A stretch of DNA of 40,881 nucleotides from an uncultured Selenomonas sp. (GTDB lineage: Bacteria > Bacillota > Negativicutes > Selenomonadales > Selenomonadaceae), in the NCBI GenBank assembly GCA_902766095.1, contig CACXCN010000060.1:1-40881 (forward strand). The letters run 5' to 3'. Every line of letters starts with the position of its first letter. Position 1 is the stretch's first letter. The notes under the pieces were generated by a model, which saw only the letters and a list, made by a program, of their open reading frames with translations, searched no databases and was not told the origin of the DNA. This document shows, piece by piece, positions 15,381 through 24,565 of the stretch. Both the position numbers and the translations under genes were made by a program.

Positions 15381-17426
15381 ATGCCAGAGAAAATGAACGC
15401 CCAAGGAAAGGTACGTACCGTCAAGACCGAGATATTGGTCTACGTCCTGCCAATCGTGGCAATCGGTCTCATCGTCATGGCCGGAATCATATTCAAGTAT
15501 ATGAGCTCGGCCTTTGAAGACCAGCTGACGAAGAGCGCTACGATGAATACGGCCGTGACGGCCCAGAATGTGTCGGACTGGCTCGACGCCCGCATGCTCG
15601 AGACGCAGAATGCAGCCAACAACGTCAGCGCCAGGAATCTGGCGACCAATCCGCAGGCGATGAACGATAACAACCGCTATCGCCTGGCACTCATGAACAA
15701 GATTTATCCGGGCGTATATGATTCCGTCAGCTGGGGACCGTTTGACGGCTCGGGTGTGCTCTACGGCGAGACATCGGCCGGCGCCAAGGAGATGCACAAT
15801 GCGGAGAAAGTCTGGTACAAGGAAACCATGACGGGGGCCAGGGACTCGTTCATGTCGGCTCCGGTCATCTCGCAGGCGACGGGACGCATCATCGTCAACT
15901 CCATCGCACTGGCCAAGGATGCCGCGGGACAGAACGTGGGCATGGTGCTCGCGGCCATCTATGTCGATGCCGTGACCGATGAGGTCAATAAGCTCAAGTT
16001 CGGCGATTCGGGCTACAGCCTGCTCGTGTCCAAGGATGGCACCTATATCGTCAATCCGGACGAAGAATCGGTCATGAAGAAGAAGATTACCAACGAAGAG
16101 GACAAAGGGTTGCGCGAGCTCGGCAACAAGATGCTTTCGGGCGAGGGCGGCATGTATAAGTTCACCCGTGCCGATGGCAAGGACATGATCGCTTTCTATG
16201 AGCCGATCAAGGCTACGGGCTGGGGCATGGCGACGCTGGCCTATGAAGATGAGCTGTTTGCATCGGTCTACAGCACACTCAAGATCATGATCGTCATATC
16301 CGTCATACTGCTCGTGCTGATATCGCTGGGCATACTGGCTACGGTCAGCCGGGCGATGCGTCCGCTGGCCCTGATGGTCGAGGAATTGCATACGCTGGCA
16401 GATGGTGATTTCCGCGATCGCCCGTCCCGGGTCACGGTGAACAACGAGCTGGGTGTGCTCGCGCGGGCCGTGGGCGATATGCGCAGCAGCGTGGCCAAGG
16501 TCATCCATTCGGTATCGGAAACCTCGCAGACGATGGCTGCGGCTTCGGAGGAGCTCAGCGCGACGACCGAGCAGTCGGCGCAGGCTTCGGAGCAGGTCGC
16601 GAACTCCATCGTCAGCGTGGCTCAGAACACGGCAGAGCAGCTCGAGGCGGTCAACTCGACGACGCAGGCGATCAACGGCCTCAACGATACGATTCAGAAA
16701 GTCGCCCAGCAGGCCGACCGGGCAGCTGACGAGGGCCGTCAGGCGGCCGATGTGGCTCGCGAGGGCGGCCGCACGATGAACGAGGCCATCGAGCAGATCA
16801 AGCATATCGAGCAGTCGACGCTCGAGTCGACGAAGGTCGTGACCTCGCTCGGCGAGCGTTCGCAGGAGATCGGTCAGATTGTCGATACGATTTCGAGCAT
16901 TGCCGATCAGACGAACCTCCTGGCGCTCAATGCCGCTATCGAAGCGGCGCGGGCCGGCGAGCAGGGCCGCGGTTTCGCCGTCGTCGCCGATGAGGTCCGC
17001 AAGCTGGCCGAGTCCTCGCAGGAGGCAGCGCAGCAGATCGCCGATCTCATCAATCTGATACGCAAGGATACGGATAATGCGGTCGCAGGCATGCAGGCCG
17101 GCAGCGAGGAAGTCAAAGTCGGGACGCAGAACATCATCTCGATGGGCGAGTCTTTCCGGCGCATTGTCGAGCTCGTCGAACATATATCGGGAGAGCTCGT
17201 CCATATATCGGTGGCGACGCGCGGCATGGTCGACGGCGGTGCCGAGATCGTCCATCATGCGGATACGATCGGCAAGGCCAGCCGTAGCGCGGCTGAGGAG
17301 GCTGAGACGGTATCGGCTGCCACGGAGGAGCAGAGTGCCTCGATCGGGGATATCTCGAATGCGAGCACGAATCTGGCCCAGCTGGCTACCGATCTGCAGA
17401 ATGAGATTATGAAGTTCAAGATCTGA
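15381..17426 (+). CDS. Methyl-accepting chemotaxis protein, dCache type
   Basis: This is a 681-residue transmembrane chemoreceptor. TM1 is about residues 18-41 and a periplasmic dCache-like sensor is about 42-290, with [14 protein letters not shown] and [10 protein letters not shown] segments. TM2 is about 295-317, and is followed by a HAMP domain and a long coiled-coil signalling domain. The signalling tip [35 protein letters not shown] is fully conserved. It signals through CheW/CheA to the flagellar motor, so the organism is probably motile. The ligand cannot be told; dCache sensors often bind amino acids or other small molecules. It is a single gene with GGGGAGG eight bases upstream and its own terminator. 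Confidence 0.96.
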   Translation: MPEKMNAQGKVRTVKTEILVYVLPIVAIGLIVMAGIIFKYMSSAFEDQLTKSATMNTAVTAQNVSDWLDARMLETQNAANNVSARNLATNPQAMNDNNRYRLALMNKIYPGVYDSVSWGPFDGSGVLYGETSAGAKEMHNAEKVWYKETMTGARDSFMSAPVISQATGRIIVNSIALAKDAAGQNVGMVLAAIYVDAVTDEVNKLKFGDSGYSLLVSKDGTYIVNPDEESVMKKKITNEEDKGLRELGNKMLSGEGGMYKFTRADGKDMIAFYEPIKATGWGMATLAYEDELFASVYSTLKIMIVISVILLVLISLGILATVSRAMRPLALMVEELHTLADGDFRDRPSRVTVNNELGVLARAVGDMRSSVAKVIHSVSETSQTMAAASEELSATTEQSAQASEQVANSIVSVAQNTAEQLEAVNSTTQAINGLNDTIQKVAQQADRAADEGRQAADVAREGGRTMNEAIEQIKHIEQSTLESTKVVTSLGERSQEIGQIVDTISSIADQTNLLALNAAIEAARAGEQGRGFAVVADEVRKLAESSQEAAQQIADLINLIRKDTDNAVAGMQAGSEEVKVGTQNIISMGESFRRIVELVEHISGELVHISVATRGMVDGGAEIVHHADTIGKASRSAAEEAETVSAATEEQSASIGDISNASTNLAQLATDLQNEIMKFKI

Positions 17427-17445
17427 CCATCAGCCATATGGAAGG

Positions 17446-17487
17446 GGAGCCAGGGAAACTGCGGCAGGCAGGTCCCTGGCTCCTTTG
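17446..17487 (+). terminator. Terminator of the chemoreceptor gene
   Basis: An 11-bp perfect stem (17446-17456 with 17473-17483) is followed by TTT. Confidence 0.85.
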
Positions 17488-17518
17488 CCGTGCTGCAGGT
17501 GACGCAGGCCGCGGGCTT

Positions 17519-17528
17519 GTGCTATAAT
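17519..17528 (+). promoter_or_regulatory. Extended -10 promoter of the glycosylation cluster
   Basis: TGCTATAAT (17520-17528) is an extended -10 element. A poor -35 (TGACGC, 17500-17505) lies 17 bases upstream. It precedes the three-gene unit by about 80 bases. Confidence 0.6.
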
Positions 17529-17605
17529 GCTGTAATGGGAAGGGCTTGTTTTACGGAATTTTCGAGCTCTTTATTTCAGGACCGGGGACGGGAGGCGTAT
17601 GAGAC

Positions 17606-18595
17606 GTGCCGGAAAATATAAAGCCGCAATTGCTGGAATTCCTGCAGCCGGGGCCGGCGGAGCTTTCCATACTTGTCGTCGAGAGTCTGTATTACCTGCC
17701 GCAGTTGCGCCATATGTTTCCGCGGGCTCACATCTATGCAGTGGCGGCCGGGGATTCGCGCATCCTGCGGCCCGATCTGGAGCCGGATATGGATTTCCAG
17801 GCGCTCGGGGTCGAGTTCCAGGAGCTTGACTATATGAGCGAGCGGCTGCCGTATCCACGGGCCAGCTTCGACTATATCATCGGCGACCTGACGCTCGAGG
17901 GTGTGGGCAATCCTCAGGATATAGCGGCAGGGTTCTCCACATACATAAAGGAGACGGGATCCTGGCTCACGAGCTTCCGCAATATCCGCCACTGGTCGGT
18001 GCTGGCGGCGCTGCGCGACGGGCACTACTATCATGTGGCCACGCGCCTCTATGCCCGCCCGGAGTTCGAGCGGCTGCTGTACGCCTCGTATTACAAGAAT
18101 GTACGCCTGCGGCCGCAACGGCGGCCGGAGCCTGAGCCGGAACAGGGCCTCGCACAGTCGCTGCAGGCTCTCGGCTTCGCGAACCGTCATGACGACATGG
18201 ATGTCGAGTTCTGGCTCGTCCGGGCCGACCGCTCGATGCCGGAGCTCGCGCTGCTGAAATCCATGTATACTGCAGACGTGCGGCGGCGGTTGTCGCGGCT
18301 GTTGCATCGCATCGAATACGATGTGGATTGCGGGGCGCAGGTGCCGGCTTTCTGGGATTTCTGGAGAGAGACCGGCCTGTTCGCTGATTATGTGGCGGCC
18401 TTCGCGCGTGAAACGGTTTTCCATCCGGAGGCGTTTTATCGGCGGCTGCTGGAATACAGTCACGAGGAGGGCCAGCGCGATATCGTCCGGCAGATGCTCG
18501 GGGCGGCCGCTCAGGAGGCAAACCGGCCCGAGGAGCGGGCGATGTATGAGCGGCTGCTGGCGGCCGGGACGGCAGAAAAGAGGAATGACGGATGA
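17606..18595 (+). CDS. Methyltransferase-like protein in glycosylation cluster
   Basis: This is a 329-residue cytoplasmic protein. The first half suggests a class I SAM-dependent methyltransferase fold: ELSILVVESLYYLPQL as a possible first strand, then YAVAAGDSRI, and FDYIIGDLTLEGVGNPQDI like the motif IV/post-I region. The glycine-rich SAM loop is weak, so catalysis is uncertain. The second half is helical, with Arg/Glu-rich segments. GTG 17606 is taken as the start, with GGAGG ten bases upstream. The stop overlaps the start of the following glycosyltransferase (ATGA), so the two are translationally coupled. It may modify a sugar or protein handled by its neighbours. Confidence 0.6.
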   Translation: MPENIKPQLLEFLQPGPAELSILVVESLYYLPQLRHMFPRAHIYAVAAGDSRILRPDLEPDMDFQALGVEFQELDYMSERLPYPRASFDYIIGDLTLEGVGNPQDIAAGFSTYIKETGSWLTSFRNIRHWSVLAALRDGHYYHVATRLYARPEFERLLYASYYKNVRLRPQRRPEPEPEQGLAQSLQALGFANRHDDMDVEFWLVRADRSMPELALLKSMYTADVRRRLSRLLHRIEYDVDCGAQVPAFWDFWRETGLFADYVAAFARETVFHPEAFYRRLLEYSHEEGQRDIVRQMLGAAAQEANRPEERAMYERLLAAGTAEKRNDG

Positions 18596-19317
18596 CAGAG
18601 AATCCATACGGGCGCACGGCAGCAGAGAATGCGGCCCTTGACGCGAACCGTGTAGCCTTCATAACCTGTGTGAATGATGAAGACTGGTACAGCGAGTGCG
18701 AGCTGTATCTGAAATCGCTGGATCTGCCGGAGGGGATGACAGCGGAATACATTCCCGTGCGGGGGGCTGCCTCTATGTGTGCCGGCTACAATGCCGGAAT
18801 GCGGCAGTCCGAGGCCCGCTACAAGGTCTACCTGCATCAGGATACACTCATGGTGAACAAATCGCTCGTGGCCGATCTGCTGGCGCTGTTTGCCGATCCG
18901 ACGATCGGGGCCGTCGGGGTCATCGGCTGCCGCAGCCTGCCGCGGAGCGGTGTCTGGTGGGATGGCATGCGCAACTACGGGCGCGTGCTGCATGCCTGCG
19001 AGCCGGAGAGCGTCGTCGACTCCGAATGTATGGAGCCGGATGGCCCTTATATGGATGTCGAGGCCGTAGACGGACTTTTCATCGCGACCCAGTACGATAT
19101 CGGCTGGCGCGAGGATCTATTCACGGGCTGGCATCTCTATGACACGAGCGAGTGCCGCGAGATGGCCCGCCGGGGCTATCGCGTCGTTGTGCCGGACCAG
19201 AGCCGCGATTTCTGGTGCATCCATTGCCCGGTCGAAAAGCCGCTGGCGCCGTCCTACCGCGGCTATCAGAAGGCCTTTCTGCGCGAGTATGGCAGCGAGC
19301 TTCATCCCGAGGTCTGA
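18592..19317 (+). CDS. Glycosyltransferase-like protein (Glyco_tranf_2_5 / StrF type)
   Basis: This is a 241-residue GT-A-fold-type protein. VAFITCVNDEDWYSECELYLKSL followed by AGYNAGMRQSEARYKVYLHQDTLMV matches the Glyco_tranf_2_5 family (GT2-related, named after StrF). HQD may serve as the metal-binding DxD equivalent. The later GWREDLFTGWHLYDTSEC and DFWCIHCP segments also fit. These proteins transfer or are thought to transfer sugars in surface glycan or antibiotic pathways. It is coupled by overlap to the gene before it and followed 40 bases later by an OGT-family gene, so glycan or protein glycosylation is the likely role. Donor and acceptor are unknown. Confidence 0.82.
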   Translation: MTENPYGRTAAENAALDANRVAFITCVNDEDWYSECELYLKSLDLPEGMTAEYIPVRGAASMCAGYNAGMRQSEARYKVYLHQDTLMVNKSLVADLLALFADPTIGAVGVIGCRSLPRSGVWWDGMRNYGRVLHACEPESVVDSECMEPDGPYMDVEAVDGLFIATQYDIGWREDLFTGWHLYDTSECREMARRGYRVVVPDQSRDFWCIHCPVEKPLAPSYRGYQKAFLREYGSELHPEV

Positions 19318-19357
19318 ACTGTCGGGCTGGAATGTGATGTTTGGTGAAGGATAAAGC

Positions 19358-21085
19358 ATGGAGAAGGATATTTCGAACTGGCTGAACCTGGCCGACAAGT
19401 TCGCGGCCGAGGGCAATCCGCAGGGCATGCGTGCCTGCGCTCAGGAAATATGGGATGCCGAGCCGGGGAGCGCGGAGGGAGCTGCCATCATGGCCCAGGC
19501 CGCGCTCTGCAGCGGCAATGTCGATACGGCCGCCAGTATCGTGGCGGAGCTGCTGCAGCATGAGCCCGGTCATCTGCGCGGGAGACTCGTGCAGGCTGGC
19601 ATAGCGGCACGGGAATTCCGGCTCGATGAGGAACTGCCGCTGCTGCGACAGCTCATACCGGAGCTGACGGCTGCGAGTCAGGGACAGGCTACGCAGCCGG
19701 GCGGGATGTTCCTGCTGCGTCAGGCATACGGCTGGCTGGCTGACGCTCTGTATCTGGCGGCCGACCCGCAGGGCGCGGGACAGGCCATGCTGGCGCTGTC
19801 GAAGCTCTCTGCGGAGCCGTATGAGCGGGCGGTATTCTATAGCAAATATCTTTTCCTCAGCACGTACCGGGCCAGCGTGGCCCCCGCGGATCAGCGGGCA
19901 GCGGCCCGGCACTATGAGGAACTGTTGCAGGTAGCGCCCTATCGCCAGGCGCGCTGCTATAAACCGGAGAAGAAACTGCGCCTCGGCTACATATCGCCGG
20001 ATTTCCGCGAGCATGCAGTAGCTAATTTCGTCGCGCCGCTCGTGCAGGACTTCGATGGCGACCGGTTCACGGTGTTCTGCTACAGCCTGTCACGGCCTGA
20101 CAGGGTCACCCAGCGGCTCCGGCATGGTCAGGCCACGTGGCGCAGCCTGGCCGGCCGCAGCCCGCATACGGCCGCGCGCCTCATCGCTGAGGATGAGCTG
20201 GACATACTGGTGGACCTTTCCGGGCACTCGGATCACAATGCCCTGCCCGTCATGGCCTATCGTCCGGCACCGCTGCAGATATCGGGAATCGGCTATACGG
20301 CGACGACCGGGCTGTCGACGATCGATTATTTCCTGTCGGATGAGACCTGCCTGCCGAGCGGTGATGAGCTGGCGGCCAGCTGCTTTACGGAGCATATCCT
20401 GCGCCTGCCGCACTCGCATCTCTGCTATGCGCCCGGTGCCGTGCACCGCCTGCCACTGGCGGGGACGGAGCCGCCCTGGCTGCGCAATGGCTACATCACG
20501 TTCGGCAGCTTCAACAATTTTGCCAAGGTGACCGATGACACCCTGCTCATGTGGCGCGAGATCCTGGACCGTGTGCCGAACTCGCATCTCGTGCTGAAGG
20601 GCAAGATCTGCAGCATACCGTCGGGTTGCCAGATCGTGCGGGAGAGGCTCCAACGGCTGTCATTCGATACGGCGCGGGTCGAGCTGCGCCCCTATAGCCC
20701 CGACTACCTCGAGCAGTATCGTGATATCGATATCGCACTCGATACGATGCCCTATAATGGCGGGCTCACGACCTGTGAAGCGCTCTACATGGGGGTGCCG
20801 GTCGTCACGCTGCGCGGGCGCAGCCATGGCTCGCGCTTCGGCGCCTCCATCCTGCACAATGCCGGTGTCGATGAGCTCGTGGTCGAGAGCGACATCAACT
20901 ATGTACGGCGGGCCGTGCAGCTGGGCAGCACGCCAAATCTCGTCGCAGCCTATCACTCCGGCCTGCGCACGAATCTGGAGCGCTCGGCGCTCATGAACCG
21001 CCGTCAGTACATGGCGGAGCTCGAGTCGGCCTATCGCCAGGCCTGGCGGCAGTTCTGCCGCCAGAATGATGTGGACGCGGAGTGA
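19358..21085 (+). CDS. TPR plus OGT-like (GT41) glycosyltransferase
   Basis: This 575-residue protein has an N-terminal helical TPR-like region (about 1-200) and a C-terminal family 41 domain related to O-GlcNAc transferase. Conserved GT41 segments are clear: RLGYISPDFREHAVANF, DILVDLSGHSDHNALPVMAYRPAPLQISGIGY, FGSFNNFAKVTDDTLLMWREIL and DIALDTMPYNGGLTTCEALYMGVPVV. Family enzymes move sugars from UDP- or other nucleotide sugars to Ser/Thr of proteins in the cytoplasm. In bacteria they often target flagellins or surface proteins. The PYNGG.TT nucleotide-binding loop has Leu where Thr is usual. Its role in modifying a flagellin is an inference from the nearby chemoreceptor gene. Confidence 0.9.
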   Translation: MEKDISNWLNLADKFAAEGNPQGMRACAQEIWDAEPGSAEGAAIMAQAALCSGNVDTAASIVAELLQHEPGHLRGRLVQAGIAAREFRLDEELPLLRQLIPELTAASQGQATQPGGMFLLRQAYGWLADALYLAADPQGAGQAMLALSKLSAEPYERAVFYSKYLFLSTYRASVAPADQRAAARHYEELLQVAPYRQARCYKPEKKLRLGYISPDFREHAVANFVAPLVQDFDGDRFTVFCYSLSRPDRVTQRLRHGQATWRSLAGRSPHTAARLIAEDELDILVDLSGHSDHNALPVMAYRPAPLQISGIGYTATTGLSTIDYFLSDETCLPSGDELAASCFTEHILRLPHSHLCYAPGAVHRLPLAGTEPPWLRNGYITFGSFNNFAKVTDDTLLMWREILDRVPNSHLVLKGKICSIPSGCQIVRERLQRLSFDTARVELRPYSPDYLEQYRDIDIALDTMPYNGGLTTCEALYMGVPVVTLRGRSHGSRFGASILHNAGVDELVVESDINYVRRAVQLGSTPNLVAAYHSGLRTNLERSALMNRRQYMAELESAYRQAWRQFCRQNDVDAE

Positions 21086-21142
21086 TTTTGTGACAGCAGC
21101 TCCGTCAGGCACGAACAAATGTGGAAAAATAAGATAATTCAC

Positions 21143-21171
21143 TTGCATTTTGCTTAGAGGGCCAGTATAAT
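21143..21171 (+). promoter_or_regulatory. Promoter of the zinc-ribbon gene
   Basis: TTGCAT (21143-21148), a 17-base spacer and TATAAT (21166-21171). The predicted start near 21178 gives a leader of about 140 bases. Confidence 0.82.
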
Positions 21172-21236
21172 ATTACTCGGATGTTCTTATTTCCAAGGCT
21201 GACGTTGCGGCAAATCTCCTACCATACTTTTGAGGT

Positions 21237-21303
21237 ACAGATAGTCGATTTCGCGCAGAAAGGTTATGGTAATTAGGAACCCACGCCGATCTATTCTATC
21301 TGT
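21237..21303 (+). promoter_or_regulatory. Leader hairpin of the zinc-ribbon gene
   Basis: ACAGATAG (21237-21244) can pair perfectly with CTATCTGT (21296-21303), closing a 51-base loop just before the AAGGGG ribosome site. The function is unknown; it may control translation. Confidence 0.4.
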
Positions 21304-21318
21304 AAGGGGATTTGAACA

Positions 21319-21609
21319 ATGGAATTTCAGGACAAGACATTGACATGCAAAGAGTGTGGCAAGGAATTCACGTTCACCGCTGGTGAGCAGACTTTTTATG
21401 CTGAGAAAGGCTTCGAGAATGAGCCGGCCCGCTGCCCGGACTGCCGCAGAAAGCGTCGTCAGGCTCGCGAGGGCGGTGAGCAGCGCCAGATGTACAAAGT
21501 TGTTTGCGCTGATTGCGGCAAGGAGACGGAGGTTCCGTTCCAGCCGAAGGACGACCGTCCGGTTTACTGCCGTGAGTGCTTCAACAAGCGCCGCGCAGCT
21601 CGTAACTGA
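21319..21609 (+). CDS. Small zinc-ribbon protein with four CxxC pairs
   Basis: This 96-residue basic protein has four CxxC pairs (C10/C13, C39/C42, C63/C66, C84/C87), enough for two zinc ribbons. The pattern TCKECGKEF..FTAGEQ.FYAEKGF..PARCPDCR fits the zinc-ribbon domain family common in Firmicutes (CxxC-x17-CxxC type and relatives). Arg- and Lys-rich stretches follow each ribbon, which suggests binding to nucleic acid, but no molecular role is established that I know of. It is a single-gene unit with a strong promoter, a long leader and a terminator, suggesting high expression. Confidence 0.9.
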   Translation: MEFQDKTLTCKECGKEFTFTAGEQTFYAEKGFENEPARCPDCRRKRRQAREGGEQRQMYKVVCADCGKETEVPFQPKDDRPVYCRECFNKRRAARN

Positions 21610-21646
21610 TAACTTCATACTTGCTTAGTTAATAATTATGAGCGAT

Positions 21647-21671
21647 GGAGCCCGGCCTAGCCGGGCTCCGT
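21647..21671 (+). terminator. Terminator of the zinc-ribbon gene
   Basis: A 10-bp GC-rich stem GGAGCCCGGC/GCCGGGCTCC (21647-21656 with 21660-21669) with a three-base loop. The T tract is short. Confidence 0.8.
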
Positions 21672-21742
21672 TTGATATGATATATGTTGGCATTGTATTC
21701 AGCCAATAATGTATATTTATGCAAAAGAAAGGTATGATGAAC

Positions 21743-22540
21743 ATGAAGATCAAGAAAATCCTGACGGCTCTCGTAGCCTGCACCTTCGCAGTAGCCGCTC
21801 TGGCTGGCTGCGGCGGCTCGTCGTCGACGAGCTCCAGCTCCAGCTCGGGTTCCGGTTCGGGCAGCAAGGTACTGAAGGTCGGCTCGTCCATAGACTTTGC
21901 TCCGTTCGAGTTCCAGGATGAAGGCCAGAAAGAGTATCAGGGCTTCGATATGGATCTGATCCGCGCCATCGGCAAGGAGATGGGCTATGAGGTAGAGGTC
22001 CAGAACCTCGGCTTCGACGGCCTGATCCCGGCCCTGCAGTCGCATAACATCGATGTCATCATCTCGGGCATGACGATCAATGATGAGCGCAAGCAGAACG
22101 TGCTGTTCTCCGATCCGTATTATGATTCGGGCCTGACGATGGTCGTGCGCTCCGATGAGCAGAACATCAAGTCGTTCAATGACCTCAAAGGTCATACGGT
22201 AGCTGTTCAGATGGGCACGACGAGCGCCAAGGAAGTCAAGAAGATCGAGGGCGTGACGGTCAAGGAGCTCAACACTCCGGCTGACTGCTTCATGGAGCTC
22301 AAGGCTGGCGGTGTCGATGCCGTCGTCAACGATCGTCCGGTCAATGACTACTACATCACGAAGAATGCAGCCCAGGGCGTGAAGGCTCTCGATGACAAGC
22401 TGACGGCTGAGCAGTACGGCATCGCAGTCGGCAAGAACGACAAGGATCTGCAGGAGAAGATCAATGCTGCGCTCAAGAAGCTGCATGAGAATGGCGAGTA
22501 TGACAAGATATTTGCTAAATGGTTCGGTGGCAACAAATAA
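21743..22540 (+). CDS. Polar amino acid ABC transporter, substrate-binding lipoprotein
   Basis: This family 3 solute-binding protein is about 265 residues long. It has a lipoprotein signal peptide (KIKKILTALVACTFAVAALAGC) with the lipid-modified Cys after LAG, then a long Ser/Gly linker. The body has the expected VGSSIDFAPFEF, GFDMDLIRAIGKEMGYEVE, FDGLIPALQSHNIDVIISGMTI and GIAVGKNDKDL segments. It captures an amino acid, most likely glutamine or another polar one, for the permease and ATPase encoded next. ATG 21743 is preferred (AAGG ten bases upstream); ATG 21737 is possible. It leads a three-gene operon. Confidence 0.94.
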   Translation: MKIKKILTALVACTFAVAALAGCGGSSSTSSSSSSGSGSGSKVLKVGSSIDFAPFEFQDEGQKEYQGFDMDLIRAIGKEMGYEVEVQNLGFDGLIPALQSHNIDVIISGMTINDERKQNVLFSDPYYDSGLTMVVRSDEQNIKSFNDLKGHTVAVQMGTTSAKEVKKIEGVTVKELNTPADCFMELKAGGVDAVVNDRPVNDYYITKNAAQGVKALDDKLTAEQYGIAVGKNDKDLQEKINAALKKLHENGEYDKIFAKWFGGNK

Positions 22541-22576
22541 TTGCCGGTAGACAAGTTTTGACTTTAGGGTGAGAAA

Positions 22577-23242
22577 ATGGATTTCAATTTCGACCTGGTC
22601 GTCAACTCGTTCCCGCTGTTGCTGCTGGGAGCAGGAGTTACGATAAAGATTACGGCCATATCAGTCATGCTCGGTGTCATCATCGGCATGTTCATGGGTA
22701 TATCGCGCATTTGCAATGTGAAGATCATACGTATCATAGCGGCAGTATATGTCGACTTCATACGTGGTACGCCACTGCTCATACAGATATTCCTCGTGTA
22801 TTTCGCTTTGCCGATTATATCCGGTCAGCGTATCGATCCGTATATCGCGGCAATCAGTGCCTGCGGTATCAACTCCGGAGCCTATGTGGCTGAGATATTC
22901 CGTGCCGGCATCCAGGCCATCGATGTGGGCCAGATGGAGGCAGGGCGTTCGCTCGGTATGTCCTGGGCTCAGACGATGCGCTATATCATCATTCCACAGG
23001 CCTTCAAGCAGGTCATACCGCCGCTGGGCAATGAATTCATCGCTCTCCTGAAGGATTCTTCACTCGTGTCGGTCATCGGTTTCGAGGAACTAACCCGCCG
23101 CGGACAGCTCATAATCGCTCAGACGTATGGTTCGCTCGAGATTTGGACCAGTGTCGCCATCATCTACCTGGCGATGACACTGACCATCTCGCGTTTCGTG
23201 GCATATCTGGAGAGGAGGTTCCGCACCGATGATAGACATTGA
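22577..23242 (+). CDS. Polar amino acid ABC transporter permease
   Basis: This is a 221-residue inner-membrane permease of the HisM/GlnP family. It has several hydrophobic segments (for example residues 11-40 and 50-75), and a conserved EAA loop in [36 protein letters not shown] that contacts the ATPase. [14 protein letters not shown] is typical of the family. A single permease implies a homodimer in the transporter. It starts 36 bases after the binding protein and overlaps the ATPase gene by 14 bases. Confidence 0.95.
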   Translation: MDFNFDLVVNSFPLLLLGAGVTIKITAISVMLGVIIGMFMGISRICNVKIIRIIAAVYVDFIRGTPLLIQIFLVYFALPIISGQRIDPYIAAISACGINSGAYVAEIFRAGIQAIDVGQMEAGRSLGMSWAQTMRYIIIPQAFKQVIPPLGNEFIALLKDSSLVSVIGFEELTRRGQLIIAQTYGSLEIWTSVAIIYLAMTLTISRFVAYLERRFRTDDRH

Positions 23243-23948
23243 GGGACTTTATAAGTCCTTTGGCAAGGTACACGTGCTCAAAGGCATCGACCTGCATGTG
23301 GACGATCGCGAGGTCGTCGCTATAATCGGCCCTTCGGGCTCGGGCAAGTCGACGCTCCTGCGCTGCATGAATTACCTGGAACAGCCGACGAAGGGTACGG
23401 TCTCTGTAGACGGCATCAAGCTCGACAGCACGGCCAATATCAACAAGGTCCGCACGGAGATCGGCATGGTCTTCCAGCGCTTCAACCTGTTCCCGCACAT
23501 GACGGTTCAGAAGAATATCATGCTGGCGCCGATGAAGGTGCGCGGCATGGACAAGGTCGAGGCTGCGGAGACGGCGGAGAAGCTGCTGCATTGCGTAGGA
23601 CTTGCGGATAAAGCCGAGGCCTATCCGCAGCAGCTCTCGGGCGGTCAGCAGCAGCGCGTAGCCATAGCGCGGGCTCTGGCCATGCATCCGAAAGTCATGC
23701 TGTTCGATGAGCCGACGTCAGCGCTCGACCCGGAGATGGTCGGCGAGGTGCTGGATGTCATGCGCTCGCTGGCTGACTCCGGCATGACCATGGTCATCGT
23801 CACGCACGAGATGGGCTTTGCCCGCGAGGTCAGCGACCGCGTGCTGTTCGTGGACGATGGCCGCATCATCGAGCAGGGCAAACCTGCCGATGTCTTCGAG
23901 CATCCGCAGGAGGAGCGCACGCGCGCATTCCTGTCCAAAGTGCTGTGA
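23229..23948 (+). CDS. glnQ: Polar amino acid ABC transporter ATPase (GlnQ-like)
   Basis: This 239-residue ATPase powers the transporter encoded by the two genes before it. Walker A is GPSGSGKST (about residues 34-42), Q-loop in [14 protein letters not shown], signature LSGGQQQR, Walker [13 protein letters not shown], and the switch His in VIVTHEM. Full length matches the family. Its start lies 14 bases inside the permease gene, behind GGAGAGGAGG, so translation is coupled. Confidence 0.96.
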   Translation: MIDIEGLYKSFGKVHVLKGIDLHVDDREVVAIIGPSGSGKSTLLRCMNYLEQPTKGTVSVDGIKLDSTANINKVRTEIGMVFQRFNLFPHMTVQKNIMLAPMKVRGMDKVEAAETAEKLLHCVGLADKAEAYPQQLSGGQQQRVAIARALAMHPKVMLFDEPTSALDPEMVGEVLDVMRSLADSGMTMVIVTHEMGFAREVSDRVLFVDDGRIIEQGKPADVFEHPQEERTRAFLSKVL

Positions 23949-23996
23949 GGCTGCATGCTGTGATGTAGCAATCGCAGTACATTAATGAAGAACAAT

Positions 23997-24025
23997 TTGA
24001 CATTGAAGGGAACAGAAAGTATAAT
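23997..24025 (+). promoter_or_regulatory. Consensus promoter of the cold-shock gene
   Basis: TTGACA (23997-24002), 17 bases, TATAAT (24020-24025): a full consensus sigma-A promoter. It overlaps the terminator hairpin of the upstream ABC operon; the -10 box lies in the hairpin loop. Confidence 0.93.
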
Positions 24026-24049
24026 TGTACTTGCACTGTTCCCTTTTTT
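24006..24049 (+). terminator. Terminator of the amino acid ABC operon
   Basis: A 10-bp stem AAGGGAACAG/CTGTTCCCTT (24006-24015 with 24036-24045) with a 20-base loop and six T. Transcripts begun at the cold-shock promoter would start inside the loop and so lack the first arm. Confidence 0.85.
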
Positions 24050-24096
24050 ATTGATAGGAACAGAGAGCGTCATCTCATGAAGTAGGAGGAATTCCC

Positions 24097-24297
24097 ATGA
24101 CAGGAAAAGTAAAATGGTTCAGCGGTGAGAAGGGCTATGGATTCATCGAGCGCGAGGATGGCGACGATGTATTCGTACATTTCTCTGCTATACAGGGCGA
24201 TGGCTATAAGACGCTTGACGAAGGTCAGGATGTAACGTTCGATATCGTCGAGGGTGCTCGTGGTCCGCAGGCTGCCAACGTCGTCAAGACGGCCTGA
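24097..24297 (+). CDS. Cold-shock protein (CspA family)
   Basis: This 66-residue single-domain OB-fold RNA chaperone has the RNP1 motif KGYGFIE and RNP2 motif VFVHFSAI. It starts with [11 protein letters not shown]. It binds single-stranded RNA and keeps messages unfolded, in the cold or in normal growth. It is a single-gene unit with a consensus promoter, a leader of about 65 bases, TAGGAGGAA ribosome site and its own terminator, which suggests strong expression. Confidence 0.97.
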   Translation: MTGKVKWFSGEKGYGFIEREDGDDVFVHFSAIQGDGYKTLDEGQDVTFDIVEGARGPQAANVVKTA

Positions 24298-24320
24298 TTG
24301 TCCGGAGAGATTGAAATACG

Positions 24321-24344
24321 GAGAGGCCTGCGGGCCTCTTTTTT
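24321..24344 (+). terminator. Terminator of the cold-shock gene
   Basis: GAGGCC/GGCCTC stem (24323-24328 with 24333-24338) and a run of six T. Confidence 0.92.
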
Positions 24345-24481
24345 GATGCATCTGCATCAGGTACAGCAGCCACGATGTTCGCTTGCAGAAATATTATTTA
24401 GAAAAAATCAGATTATTTAATTTTAAATAGCAGGAAAGACGCAACGCATAGCGAATAGTATAAGTATAACCCGATAGGGAG

Positions 24482-24533
24482 CCTTAAAAACATTAAGGTC
24501 ATCAAGAGTACATGCCAGTCTCCCGGGAGACTG
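24482..24533 (+). promoter_or_regulatory. Hairpins in the leader of hpf
   Basis: Two inverted repeats precede hpf: CCTTAA/TTAAGG (24482-24487 with 24493-24498) and an exact 18-bp palindrome CAGTCTCCCGGGAGACTG (24516-24533). The palindrome is 17 bases before the AAGGAG ribosome site. It may be an operator or an mRNA hairpin. No convincing promoter was found in 24345-24480. Confidence 0.4.
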
Positions 24534-24565
24534 ACAGCAGACTCATAGAAAAGGAGTTGTGTCTT

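Noticed and set aside
15339-17258. 639-codon minus-strand frame opposite the chemoreceptor gene
   Set aside because: It is a shadow of GC-rich codon bias in the receptor gene. The sense frame has full family motifs.
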